DNA of 64,000 nucleotides from NCBI RefSeq assembly GCF_900103325.1, contig NZ_FMXM01000002.1:310001-374000 (forward strand), written 5' to 3'. Source of the stretch: Mesorhizobium qingshengii (GTDB taxonomy: Bacteria > Pseudomonadota > Alphaproteobacteria > Rhizobiales > Rhizobiaceae). A program made the position numbers and the translations under genes. Below the pieces are notes generated by a model that was given only the letters and a program-made list of their open reading frames with translations, was not told where the DNA came from and ran no database searches. The number at the start of each line of letters is the position of its first letter. Position 1 is the first letter of the stretch. Shown here piece after piece: positions 8,841 through 17,406 of the stretch.

Positions 8841-10646
8841 TCAGCTGACGAGCCCCTTGGTCAGCTCGAGCGCCTGGCGCTCGAACAGGCGGCGGTAGAT
8901 GCCGCCCTTCAGCTGGATCAGCTCGTCATGCGAGCCTTCCTCGACGATGTTGCCGCGATCGAAGACCAGCAGCCTGTCGAGCGCCCGCACCGTCGAAAGC
9001 CGGTGCGCGATCACCAGTGTCGTGCGACCGACCATCAATCGTTCCATCGCCTGCTGAATCAGCACCTCCGATTCCGAATCGAGGCTCGATGTCGCCTCGT
9101 CGAGGATCAGGATGCGCGCATCGGCAAGGAAAGCGCGCGCGATCGCCACGCGCTGACGCTCGCCGCCCGACAGTTTCACGCCGCGCTCGCCGACCAACGT
9201 GCCGTAACCCTTCGGCAGGCTGGTGATGAAATCGTGTGCGCTCGCCAGCCGCGCGGCATGCTCGATCTCGTCCTGCGTCGCCGTCGGTCGGGCATAGGCG
9301 ATGTTTTCGGCCAGCGACCGATGGAACAGGATCGGTTCCTGCTGGACGATGGCGATCTGCCCGCGCAGCGAGGCTTGCGCCACCTGTGAGATGTCCTGGC
9401 CATCGATCAGGATTTTTCCCACGTTCACGTCATAGAGCCGCTGGATGAGCTTGACGAAAGTTGTCTTGCCCGACCCCGAATGACCGACGAGCCCGACACG
9501 TTCACCCGGCGCGATATCGACCGAAAAGTCGCGATACAGCGGCGATCGATGGTTGCCATAGTGAAAGGTGACGTTGTCGAAGCTGACGCGTCCCTGCGTG
9601 ATCCGGATCGATTTGACGCCGGGCCGGTCCTCGATGCCGAGCGGTTCGGACTGGAAATCGACCAGTTCCTCCATGTCGTTGATCGAACGCTGCAGATTGC
9701 GGATATGCGTGCCGATATCCCTGAGATAGCCCTGCAGCACGAAGAACGAGGTCAGCACGAAGGCGACGTCGCCGGCGCTCGCCTGCCCCCACGACCACAG
9801 CATCAGCGCCAGGCCGATCACCGCGGCGCGCATGACCAGCAGCAGCGCCCCTTGCGTGGTGCCGTTGATGGTGCCGCGCATCCAGGTGCGCCGCGTACGC
9901 GCACGCCATTTGGCGACGACCCTGGCGAGGCGGCGCTCCTCGCGCTCCTCGGCGCCAAAGCCCTTGACCACGGCGTTGCAGCTCACCGCGTCGGCCAGCG
10001 AACCGCCGAGGCGCGTGTCCCAGGTGTTGGCAAGCCTCGCCGCCGGCGCGACATAGCCAAGCGACAGCAGCGCCGTCACCGTGATGAACAGCACCGAGCC
10101 TGCGGCAACCACCACGCCCATCAGCGGCCAGAACCAGCCCAGCAGCAGCGTCGAGCCGACGAGCATGACGACCGACGGCAGGAGCGCGATGAGGATGGTG
10201 TCGTTGAGCAGGTCGAGCGCCCACATGCCACGCGTCACCTTGCGCACGGTCGAGCCGGCGAAGCTGTTGGCGTGCCAGTCGGTTGAAAAGCGCTGCACGC
10301 GGTGGAAGGCATCGGCGGCGATCTCGGCCATCATCTTCAGCGTCAGTTCGACGATCCCCATGAAGGCCAGGTTGCGCAGCACGACGCCTGTAAGAGCCAG
10401 GGCGATCAATACCGAAAACGCCGTCATCGCGGCATTCCAGGCAATCGCGTCCGCGCCAGCGCTGCTGGCTACGGCATCGACCAGCCGGCCGGAATAGAGC
10501 GGCGTCAAGACGTCGGCCAGTGTCGACAACAGGAACCCGCCCATGATGAGCGAAAGCCGCCACGGCTGGTGCCGCCAATGGGTGAGCGTGAAGCCAAGAA
10601 CGCTGCGAAAGGCGCTCGCGCGCAAATCGATTCTGAAACGAGCCAT
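8841..10646 (-). CDS. ABC exporter, fused permease-ATPase (MsbA/ABCB type)
   Basis: The 601-residue half-transporter has a six-helix membrane domain (residues about 25-310) followed by an ATPase domain with Walker A GHSGSGKT near 388, Q-loop IVQQEPILF, signature LSGGERQR near 490, Walker B ILILDEATSSLD, and H-loop IAHRLST. It probably works as a homodimer exporting a lipid or other hydrophobic compound; the sequence does not show which. The start is the ATG at 10646 (MARFRIDLRAS); the frame opens slightly earlier only through a TTG. It stands alone, with a large intergenic region upstream and a hairpin after the stop. Confidence 0.88.
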   Translation of the reverse strand: MARFRIDLRASAFRSVLGFTLTHWRHQPWRLSLIMGGFLLSTLADVLTPLYSGRLVDAVASSAGADAIAWNAAMTAFSVLIALALTGVVLRNLAFMGIVELTLKMMAEIAADAFHRVQRFSTDWHANSFAGSTVRKVTRGMWALDLLNDTILIALLPSVVMLVGSTLLLGWFWPLMGVVVAAGSVLFITVTALLSLGYVAPAARLANTWDTRLGGSLADAVSCNAVVKGFGAEEREERRLARVVAKWRARTRRTWMRGTINGTTQGALLLVMRAAVIGLALMLWSWGQASAGDVAFVLTSFFVLQGYLRDIGTHIRNLQRSINDMEELVDFQSEPLGIEDRPGVKSIRITQGRVSFDNVTFHYGNHRSPLYRDFSVDIAPGERVGLVGHSGSGKTTFVKLIQRLYDVNVGKILIDGQDISQVAQASLRGQIAIVQQEPILFHRSLAENIAYARPTATQDEIEHAARLASAHDFITSLPKGYGTLVGERGVKLSGGERQRVAIARAFLADARILILDEATSSLDSESEVLIQQAMERLMVGRTTLVIAHRLSTVRALDRLLVFDRGNIVEEGSHDELIQLKGGIYRRLFERQALELTKGLVS

Positions 10647-11040
10647 GATGTCATTCGGGCGCAAACGAGCCCGATCCCAGAAAGGTCGAAAATTGAAGAA
10701 GCCGCGGAGGGCTAATATTTGCCCAGAATGCGGGGTGGCATATTCGGCGTCGCGCCCGCAGTCGGGCGGCGAACGGCATCGACAAAAGCCTATTCTCGAT
10801 CCGGCTTCGGCACGAAGGGTAAACCCTCGCGGAGCGCCTGATGAGACCTAGGCTTCGCGGCCTCGCATTACCATTTGAAATACTGCCATTCAGACCTCCC
10901 GCAAATCAATCGCGGAGAGGCTCTTATAGAGACGCCCTGGTGCATCGCCAAGACGAGCTCACGCCAAAAGCGTATCTGGTCCAACCACTGCGATTATTTT
11001 GCAACAACGACTGATCTACCGCGCGCTTGATTGCTGAACG
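10647..11040. other. Intergenic region without recognised gene
   Basis: About 390 bases between the exporter start and a GNAT scrap. Its base composition is more mixed than in the flanking genes. I find no ORF with family resemblance, no tRNA and no clear repeat. The exporter promoter should lie at its left end. Confidence 0.5.
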
Positions 11041-11160
11041 CGATCGACGCGGCTACCTGTGCCCTGCCCGCTATGCCCCGGCCAGACGATGATATCGGCG
11101 AGATAAGCGAACATCGTGCGATCCGTGGTCGCCCGGCCGAAGCCGACTTGCAAACGGCGT
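11041..11160 (-). pseudogene. Fragment of a GNAT acetyltransferase gene
   Basis: Immediately after the nadE stop, the minus strand reads LQVGFGRATTDRTMFAYLAD followed by IIVWPGHSGQGTG. This is the strand-4/acetyl-CoA-loop part of a common small GNAT family (normally ...YLADVFVLPEHRGQGLG). The codons for the beginning and end of the domain are missing and there is no start codon, so only a middle piece of about 38 codons survives. Confidence 0.5.
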
Positions 11161-12837
11161 CTAGCCACGATCCCTGAAACGATTGGTGATGGGATAGCGG
11201 CGGTCGCGGCCGAAATTCTTCCGGGTGATCTTCACACCTGGTGCCGCCTGCCGGCGCTTGTATTCGGCGATGTAGAGCAGATGCTCGACGCGCGTCACCG
11301 TCGCCCGGTCATGGCCGCGTGCGACGATGTCGTCGACGCCCATCTCGTTCTCGACCAGGCATTCGAGGATGTCGTCCAGCACCGGATAGGGCGGCAGCGA
11401 ATCCTGGTCGGTCTGGTTCTCGCGCAATTCCGCCGACGGCGCCTTGTCGATGATGTTCTTCGGGATGACCTCGCCCAAAGGTCCGAGCGCGCCCGGCGGC
11501 ACATGGCTGTTGCGCCAGCGCGACAGCGCATAGACCTGCATCTTGTAGAGGTCCTTGATCGGATTGAAGCCGCCATTCATGTCGCCATAGAGCGTGGCGT
11601 AGCCGACCGACATCTCGCTCTTGTTGCCCGTCGTGACCACCATCGAGCCGAATTTGTTGGAGATCGCCATCAGGATGGTGCCGCGCGCGCGGCTCTGAAG
11701 GTTTTCCTCGGTGATGCCTTCCTTGGTGCCCTCGAAGAGCTGCGTCAGCGCGTGCAGGAAACCTTCGACAGGCTCGAAGATCGGCACGATATCATAGCGG
11801 CAGCCGAGTGCACGGGCGCAGTCCTCGGCGTCCTTGAGTGAATCCTTCGACGTATAGCGATAAGGCATCATCACCGCGCGTAGCCGCTCTTCGCCGAGCG
11901 CGTCGACGGCAAGGGCCGCGCAGATCGCCGAATCGATGCCGCCGGACAGGCCGAGCACGACATTCTTGAAGCCGTTCTTGTTGACGTAGTCGCGCAGGCC
12001 CAGCATGCAGGCGCGATAGTCGGCCTCCTCCCGCTCGGGAATCTTCGACATAGGCCCTTCCGAGCAGACCCAATGATCTCCTTGCCTGTTCCAGGTGGAG
12101 ACATCGACCGCGTCCTCGAACTGGCTCATCTGGAAGGCCAGTGTCTTGTCCGCGCCGATAGCGAACGATGCGCCATCGAAGATCAGCTCATCCTGGCCGC
12201 CGAGCTGGTTGGCATAGATGATTGGCAGCCCGCATTCGATGACCTGGCGGATGACGACCTGGTGGCGGACATCGATCTTGGCGCGGTAGTAAGGCGAGCC
12301 GTTTGGCACCAGCAGGATTTCCGCCCCGCTTTCCGCCAGTGTCTCGCAGATGCCGACATCGCCCCAGATGTCCTCGCAGATCGGAACTCCGATCCGCACG
12401 CCGCGGAAATTGACCGGTCCCTGGATCTCGGGTCCGGCCTGGAAGACGCGCTTTTCGTCGAACTCACCGTAGTTCGGCAGATCGAGCTTGTAGCGCTCGG
12501 CGATGATCTTGCCGCCATCGGCAAAGACGATCGAATTGTGCGTGCCGCTCTTGCGCTTCAGTGGCGTGCCGATGATGACGCCCGGGCCGCCATCAGCGGT
12601 ATCGGCGGCAAAGTCCTGTGCCGCCTTTTCGCAGGCTTTCAGGAAGGCTGGCTTCAGCACCAGATCCTCCGGCGGATAACCGGCGAGGAAAAGCTCGGTA
12701 TAGAGCACGAGGTCGGCGCCCTGGCGGGCGGCGTCCGCCCTCGCCTCGCGTGCCTTGGCGAGGTTGCCGGCAATGTCGCCGACGGTCGGATTGAGCTGGG
12801 CAACGGCGATGCGCAGGATGTCGAGTTTCTTGGTCAT
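11161..12837 (-). CDS. nadE: Glutamine-dependent NAD+ synthetase
   Basis: The 558-residue enzyme makes NAD+ from deamido-NAD+ using glutamine as nitrogen donor. The N-terminal nitrilase-type glutaminase domain (residues 1-270) shows the catalytic set: Glu in ELFLAGYPPEDL, Lys in KLDLPNYGEFDEKR and Cys in PICEDIW. The C-terminal ATP-pyrophosphatase domain carries the PP-loop GLSGGIDSAI near residue 300, followed by SRARGTILM and NKSEMSVGY. The ATG at 12837 gives MTKKLDILRIAVAQ. Upstream, within 65-150 bases of the start, is an array of dyad repeats that may be its operator region. Downstream only a gene fragment follows. Confidence 0.95.
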   Translation of the reverse strand: MTKKLDILRIAVAQLNPTVGDIAGNLAKAREARADAARQGADLVLYTELFLAGYPPEDLVLKPAFLKACEKAAQDFAADTADGGPGVIIGTPLKRKSGTHNSIVFADGGKIIAERYKLDLPNYGEFDEKRVFQAGPEIQGPVNFRGVRIGVPICEDIWGDVGICETLAESGAEILLVPNGSPYYRAKIDVRHQVVIRQVIECGLPIIYANQLGGQDELIFDGASFAIGADKTLAFQMSQFEDAVDVSTWNRQGDHWVCSEGPMSKIPEREEADYRACMLGLRDYVNKNGFKNVVLGLSGGIDSAICAALAVDALGEERLRAVMMPYRYTSKDSLKDAEDCARALGCRYDIVPIFEPVEGFLHALTQLFEGTKEGITEENLQSRARGTILMAISNKFGSMVVTTGNKSEMSVGYATLYGDMNGGFNPIKDLYKMQVYALSRWRNSHVPPGALGPLGEVIPKNIIDKAPSAELRENQTDQDSLPPYPVLDDILECLVENEMGVDDIVARGHDRATVTRVEHLLYIAEYKRRQAAPGVKITRKNFGRDRRYPITNRFRDRG

Positions 12838-12901
12838 GCCTGCGGTTTAGCGCGGCAAAATTCGCCGGGCAATGGCGTTCATTTGGGCCACTCCAGACCG
12901 A

Positions 12902-12986
12902 TTGACGTATGTCAATCGTGTCGGACAGGATGACATATGTCATTCGTGTCTTGACCGATCGACGGATTTCAATCGCGCTTGGACGA
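12902..12986. repeat. Three tandem 28-29 bp dyad units upstream of nadE
   Basis: Unit 1 (12902-12929) opens with TTGACGTATGTCAA, unit 2 (12930-12957) with ATGACATATGTCAT, and each is followed by the same TCGTGTC. A third, weaker copy starts at 12959 (GACGGATTTCAATCGCGC). The core TGACrTATGTCA is a near-perfect palindrome, as expected for dimeric regulators. The array fills the gap between the glycosylase stop and the nadE start. Confidence 0.65.
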
Positions 12987-12993
12987 CCGGCGT

Positions 12994-13713
12994 TCAGTCC
13001 TGGTCACCCATGTATTCGCGCAAGGATTCCGGCGAATTGTTCTCGCCAATCGACATCGCCAGGATGCGCGAAATATGCCGGCGCGGCAGGCCCGTCTCCG
13101 CAGCCCAAGTGTTGATCTGCACCTGGATCTTGTCGAGATCCTTCTTCGAGGTCGGGCTCTCGGCGATGTCGAGGCCCGCGTCGCGTAGCGCCGCCGCCAT
13201 ATCGCCTGAAATGACGAAGGCGTCCCAGCCCAGCCAGCGCAGAAGATACTGCCCGGTGTTGCCGCCAAGCCGGCTGCCATGCTTGCCGAGATAGGCCATC
13301 AGCCCGACCTGGTCGCCGGCCGGCCAGTTGGCAAGGAATTTGCCGAAGCCGCCATGCTCCTTCGATACGCGCTCGACGAAGGCGGCGTTGTCACGCACGG
13401 ACTTGATCTTCTGCGGATTGCGAACGATGCGCTTGTCGGCCGTCAGATCGTGCCAGAAATCATCGGGCTGGAACAAAAGCCGCTTCGGCTCGAAGTGAAG
13501 GAAAGCCTCCTCGAAGCCCGGCCATTTCTGTTCGATGACCCGCCAGACGAAACCGGCGGCGAAGACGCGCTCGGCTATCGTCGACAAAATGCGATCGTCC
13601 GTGATGTCGGCCACAGCGGCATTGTCGGGCGCCGGCCCCAGCAGCGACGAAAGCTCCGCCTCGCCGCCCTTGCGTTTGGCCGCACGAGCGCGGATTTTTG
13701 CGAAATCTGGCAT
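12994..13713 (-). CDS. DNA-3-methyladenine glycosylase I-like protein
   Basis: The 239-residue protein resembles the Tag family of helix-hairpin-helix base-excision glycosylases: an early ILSTIAERVFAAGFVWRVIEQKWPGF segment (quoted here in pieces: ILSTIAERVF, AGFVWRVIEQKWPGF), then FGKFLANWPAG and LRWLGWDAFVISGDM. It would remove 3-methyladenine from alkylated DNA. It is a divergent member and lacks the C-terminal zinc-ligand cysteines of E. coli Tag, having no cysteine at all. The C-terminal extension RHISRILAMSIGENN is typical of the rhizobial version. It is divergently oriented to the DUF1003 gene; nadE lies downstream on the same strand about 155 bases on. Confidence 0.75.
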   Translation of the reverse strand: MPDFAKIRARAAKRKGGEAELSSLLGPAPDNAAVADITDDRILSTIAERVFAAGFVWRVIEQKWPGFEEAFLHFEPKRLLFQPDDFWHDLTADKRIVRNPQKIKSVRDNAAFVERVSKEHGGFGKFLANWPAGDQVGLMAYLGKHGSRLGGNTGQYLLRWLGWDAFVISGDMAAALRDAGLDIAESPTSKKDLDKIQVQINTWAAETGLPRRHISRILAMSIGENNSPESLREYMGDQD

Positions 13714-13807
13714 TCTGCTCCCATCTCCATGTCGTGCTTTTGACGACCCGGCATCTTCCTATATGGAAACCAGGCTGCCAAGCCGATGCTTTTGTATGGA
13801 GACATCC

Positions 13808-14371
13808 ATGAACAAGACCGTGCCCGAACTGGCCAACCGCTGGCTGAGGCGAAACCCGGAGAACCTGAGCGAGCTTGAGAGGCGGGTGCTGCAAAGCGCC
13901 GTCGACCGCAAGCCGGTATCGCAGAATGTCAATGAGAGCCTAGCCGGCCTTCAGGGTGCAGGCGACCGCATCGCCGACGCCATCGCCCGTATCGGCGGCT
14001 CGTGGGCGTTCATCCTGTCCTTCATCGCCTTCCTGGTCCTCTGGATCGGTGCCAATTGGTGGCTGCTGGGGCGAGATTCGTTCGACCCCTACCCCTTCAT
14101 CTTCCTCAATCTCGTCCTCTCGATGATCGCTGCCTTGCAAGCGCCGGTGATCATGATGTCGCAGAACCGCCAGGCCGCGCGCGACCGCATCGACGCCGCC
14201 CATGATTACGAGGTCAATCTCAAGGCCGAAATCGAGATCATGGCGCTGCACGAAAAGCTGGACGAGTTGCGTCACAGCCAGATCATCGGCATGCGCGACG
14301 AGATCGCGCAGATAGCCGAACGGCTGAAGCGGATCGACGAACGGCTCACTCCCCAGACCCAGCCCTCATGA
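13808..14371 (+). CDS. DUF1003 inner-membrane protein
   Basis: The 187-residue protein has a soluble N-terminal segment, two closely spaced membrane helices (residues about 62-83: FILSFIAFLVLWIGANWWLL, and about 95-117: FIFLNLVLSMIAALQAPVIM), the strongly conserved MMSQNRQAARDR after helix two, and a C-terminal coiled coil (KAEIEIMALHEKLDELR). This is the DUF1003 pattern; the family's function is unknown. The ATG at 13808 has GGAG about 7 bases before it. Its stop codon overlaps the ATG of the following dedA by four bases (ATGA), so the two genes were built to be translated together. Confidence 0.85.
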   Translation: MNKTVPELANRWLRRNPENLSELERRVLQSAVDRKPVSQNVNESLAGLQGAGDRIADAIARIGGSWAFILSFIAFLVLWIGANWWLLGRDSFDPYPFIFLNLVLSMIAALQAPVIMMSQNRQAARDRIDAAHDYEVNLKAEIEIMALHEKLDELRHSQIIGMRDEIAQIAERLKRIDERLTPQTQPS

Positions 14372-14956
14372 CGGACGCGATCCATCATTTTCATCGAACA
14401 GTATGGGCTGCTTGCCGTCTTTCTCGGCTGCGTCGCGGAGGGTGAAAGTGCTGCCATCCTCGGTGGCTTCTTCGCGCACCAACAGGTCTTCGTGCTGTGG
14501 CACGCCTTCGTCGCGGCCGCCCTCGGTGCGTTTGTCGGCGACACCTTTTTCTTCATCCTGGGACGAAGCTTTGCCGACCATCGCTATGTCGTCAGATTGC
14601 GCAAGCGGCCTGGTTTCCGCCGCGCCTTTCGCCTGCTCAACACCCATCCCAACATTTTCGTGCTGTCGAACCGCTATGTCTACGGCATGCGCCTCGTCGG
14701 CGGCATAGCAGCGGGGCTATCGCGCATCCCGGTGCAGCGTTTCGTTATGCTCAACGCGCTTTCATCGATCATCTGGGCCGTTCTGTTCGGCACCATCGGC
14801 TATGTTTTCGGGCTGGGCGCCGAACACATTATTGGACAGGCACTGGCCCACCATGAACGGTTGCTGATCGCGCTTGCCATTGGCTTGACGGTTGCGGTCG
14901 CTGCCTGGTTCGTCGCCCACCATGGCGCAAGGAAACAGCGCGCCAGGGAGAGCTGA
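14368..14956 (+). pseudogene. DedA-family membrane protein gene with an N-terminal frameshift
   Basis: The ATG overlapping the DUF1003 stop reads MTDAIHH, then after a run of four T (14388-14391) the frame fails. One base less would give MTDAIHHFIEQYGLLAVFLG, exactly how DedA proteins start. From there the second frame continues unbroken to 14956: AEGESAAILGGFFAHQQVF, GDTFFFILGR, NRYVYGMRLVGG, GLSRIPVQRF and a final helix, all typical DedA/SNARE-associated motifs. Without the correction the first ATG in that frame is at 14492, which would remove the first helix and the conserved Glu. It is either a true one-base insertion, a sequencing error, or use of a rare ATT start at 14387. Confidence 0.7.
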
Positions 14957-14959
14957 TCG

Positions 14960-15547
14960 TCAGTCTATGCCAAGCGCCCGATCGCCCCGGTCGAGGATCA
15001 GCGGGATGATCAGGTCTTCCTCGTCGGCAAGATGCCGGGTCAGCATGGCGATCAGCCGGCTGTTTTCGGCGGCATAGGCGTCGGCGGCGAAGCGCTGTCT
15101 GTCCTCACTCTCCTGAAGCGTGTTGAAAAAGGCGTTGGCTGCCTCGGCATTGCGCTCCAGCCCCTCGTGGATGGTGTGATGATCGGCATCGAGAATCTCG
15201 AAACCGCGCTTCAGGCGCGTCTCCGCTTGGGCGAAGACCGGAAAATAGTGATGATCCTCGACATTGTGGTGACCGTCGAGATGGCCGAGAAAATGATTGA
15301 GGCGCGGCGCGAACCAGCGCGCGAAGTCGGGAGCCGTCAGCCTGCCCTCGCGATAGTCGCCAATGCCGTTGGTCAGCATGCCGCCGAGTTCGCGGAACAT
15401 GTCGTGCCGCTGCAGCCACATAGTGGCGACGCCATGGATGTTGGCATGGCCCTGCCAGTTTTCACGCGGGTATTTTTCGGCCAGCCAGCGCAAATCGTCC
15501 GGCAGCCGCACCCGTTCAAGCAACAGAAAATTGGCGGCCTCGCTCAT
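14960..15547 (-). CDS. Hemerythrin-domain protein
   Basis: The 195-residue helical protein carries the di-iron ligands of the hemerythrin/HHE fold: H in NHFLGHLDGHHNVEDHHYF, the HHxxxH pattern in DADHHTIHEGLE, and the HxxxE of LTRHLADEEDLIIP near the C-terminus. Such proteins bind oxygen or nitric oxide, or sense iron or redox state. No attached signalling domain is present. The start ATG at 15547 begins MSEAANFLLLERVRLP. It ends three bases from dedA on the opposite strand, so the two genes converge. Confidence 0.82.
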   Translation of the reverse strand: MSEAANFLLLERVRLPDDLRWLAEKYPRENWQGHANIHGVATMWLQRHDMFRELGGMLTNGIGDYREGRLTAPDFARWFAPRLNHFLGHLDGHHNVEDHHYFPVFAQAETRLKRGFEILDADHHTIHEGLERNAEAANAFFNTLQESEDRQRFAADAYAAENSRLIAMLTRHLADEEDLIIPLILDRGDRALGID

Positions 15548-15695
15548 GACAGTCTCCTTTGGTGACCGTCATGTAGGGATCGAAAGGCTGGAAGGCTATA
15601 GCAGACATAGGTCTCGCCATCACCGGAGATGGCGCGTCGTTACGCCCGGTCGGTGGCCAGTGCTCCAGATAGATGCTTGAGCCGCTGGGCTGGCC

Positions 15696-17264
15696 TTACC
15701 GCCTTGGCCTCCTGTCGCGCGGCAGAGCGTTGACGAACCGCTTGATTGCCCCGAGCACCGGTTGCTGAGTGCCCGCAAAGAACCAATGATCATTGCCGTC
15801 GAGTTCAACGAATTGAGCGCCAGCGATCTGGCTTGCCATATCGCGGCCTGCCGCAATACGCACGGCCCGGTCATCCCGGCGGTGCAGCACCAGCGTGGGC
15901 ACGGAAACCCGTGGCAGGAGGTGTCTCACGTCGGTGTCGCGCAACGCCTCGAGCACGGCCCAAATACCGCCGGGACTGGAGGCCGCGCGCAACAGCCCTG
16001 CCCACCAGGCCCTCGCTTGGGGATCACGCGAAAGGCTCGGCCCGAAGGTTTCGATCCCGGCAGGGCCACCCCATTCGGTGACGAGTTGCTGGCGCCAGGC
16101 GTCATATTGGCTTGCCCGCAGCGCGTGCGGAAAGTCCGGCGCCCAGCAGCCCTTGGCCAATGAGCCGAACAGAATGAGGCCAGCCACGAGATGGGATTCA
16201 TCGGCCGCGAACTTGATGCAGGCCGGCCCGCATTCCGACGCCCCGAACAGGACGACCCGACGCGCGTGCGCCGCCCGCAGGACGGTGCCGATATCCTCGG
16301 CCGTGACTTCGACGCTCGGAGCCGATCCGACCCGATCCGACAGCCCGATCCCGCGGCGATCGAACAAGATCAGTCGCCCAAGAGTCATCAATGAAAGCAG
16401 AAATGCCCGGCACGAGGGAAGCTCCCAAAGCCGTTCCACGTGCGACACGAAGCCGGGCATGATCAGGATATCGAGCTCGCCGCTTCCGTATGTCTGATAC
16501 GCCAAATGTACGCCGGCGCCCTCTACATAGAGTGTTGTCGGAACAGCATCGGCCGGCGGCGCCGTGGTGGACTCCATGAGCGCTTCGGTTGCGGCTTCGG
16601 GCGCAATCCCAAGCTCGTCACGCAGCCGCTGTCTCAGTGCCGCGTGGTGTCGTTCCGCCGAACTTCGATCGCCGGCAAGCAGCAGGCTGCGGATCAAATG
16701 CCGGCCATACACCTCACTCAGCGGATCGAGTTCGACGAGGCGTCCCGCGTGCGCTGCCGCGGCAAAATGGTCGCCGGCGGCATTCTTGTCGTGCACGAGG
16801 CGTTCAAGCCCATGCATCAGCCGCCCCCTGAGCGCCTCGCGGCGATAGAACGCCCAATCGTCGAACTCGGGACAATCGTGCAGTGAGAAGCCCGCGAGGA
16901 AGTCACCCCGATAGCGCAGCCAGGCTTCCTCGAAAGCGCCTCCGTCGCAGGCGCTCTCGAACAGATGCGAGTCAACTTTCAGGTCGACCGCCGCAGACCA
17001 CCGCACGCTGGTGCGGTCGGTCTCGAAAACATGCTGGCCGAGTGCAAGCTCGATACGATGAAGCATGCGCCGCAATCGCGCGCGGGCGGTCTCTTGGGGA
17101 CTTTCGGGCCACAGCAGCGTGGCCATGACCTCTCGTGCAACAGCGCCCCGGGCCTCGGCGAGATAGATCAGCAGTGCAAGACCCTTGCGCAGGTTCAGCT
17201 TGATCGGGCGGCCGTCACCGTGGATCTCCGGGAACCCGAATGTCTGAAGCGAGAACCCAGTCAT
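15696..17264 (-). CDS. SARP-type regulator fused to an alpha/beta-hydrolase
   Basis: The 522-residue protein has two parts. Residues 1-235 look like a winged-helix plus bacterial transcriptional activator domain (LNLRKGLALLIYLAEARG, TARARLRRMLHRIELALG, DPLSEVYGRHLIRSLLLAG, LGIAPEAAT). Residues 250-520 are an alpha/beta hydrolase with nucleophile elbow FGASECG, acid in HRRDDRAV and His in DGNDHWFF, so the triad appears complete. The hydrolase half probably senses or cleaves a small molecule that controls DNA binding. The ATG at 17264 is preceded by GGGAG; an in-frame ATG at 17318 is less likely. It is divergent from mddA, separated by 142 bases, so it is a candidate regulator of that gene. Confidence 0.78.
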   Translation of the reverse strand: MTGFSLQTFGFPEIHGDGRPIKLNLRKGLALLIYLAEARGAVAREVMATLLWPESPQETARARLRRMLHRIELALGQHVFETDRTSVRWSAAVDLKVDSHLFESACDGGAFEEAWLRYRGDFLAGFSLHDCPEFDDWAFYRREALRGRLMHGLERLVHDKNAAGDHFAAAAHAGRLVELDPLSEVYGRHLIRSLLLAGDRSSAERHHAALRQRLRDELGIAPEAATEALMESTTAPPADAVPTTLYVEGAGVHLAYQTYGSGELDILIMPGFVSHVERLWELPSCRAFLLSLMTLGRLILFDRRGIGLSDRVGSAPSVEVTAEDIGTVLRAAHARRVVLFGASECGPACIKFAADESHLVAGLILFGSLAKGCWAPDFPHALRASQYDAWRQQLVTEWGGPAGIETFGPSLSRDPQARAWWAGLLRAASSPGGIWAVLEALRDTDVRHLLPRVSVPTLVLHRRDDRAVRIAAGRDMASQIAGAQFVELDGNDHWFFAGTQQPVLGAIKRFVNALPRDRRPRR

Positions 17265-17406
17265 GAAATCTCCCGTTGCCTGTCGGCTCCCCCAAGGGAC
17301 GCGCAGGGGACGGTCCATGGATAACAGTCAGGCCTGGTCGAGCCCGCTCGCTATCGCAGACTCCTGCATGCGGCACCGCTGGGCCCGGCACAATAGGGAA
17401 ACAGTC

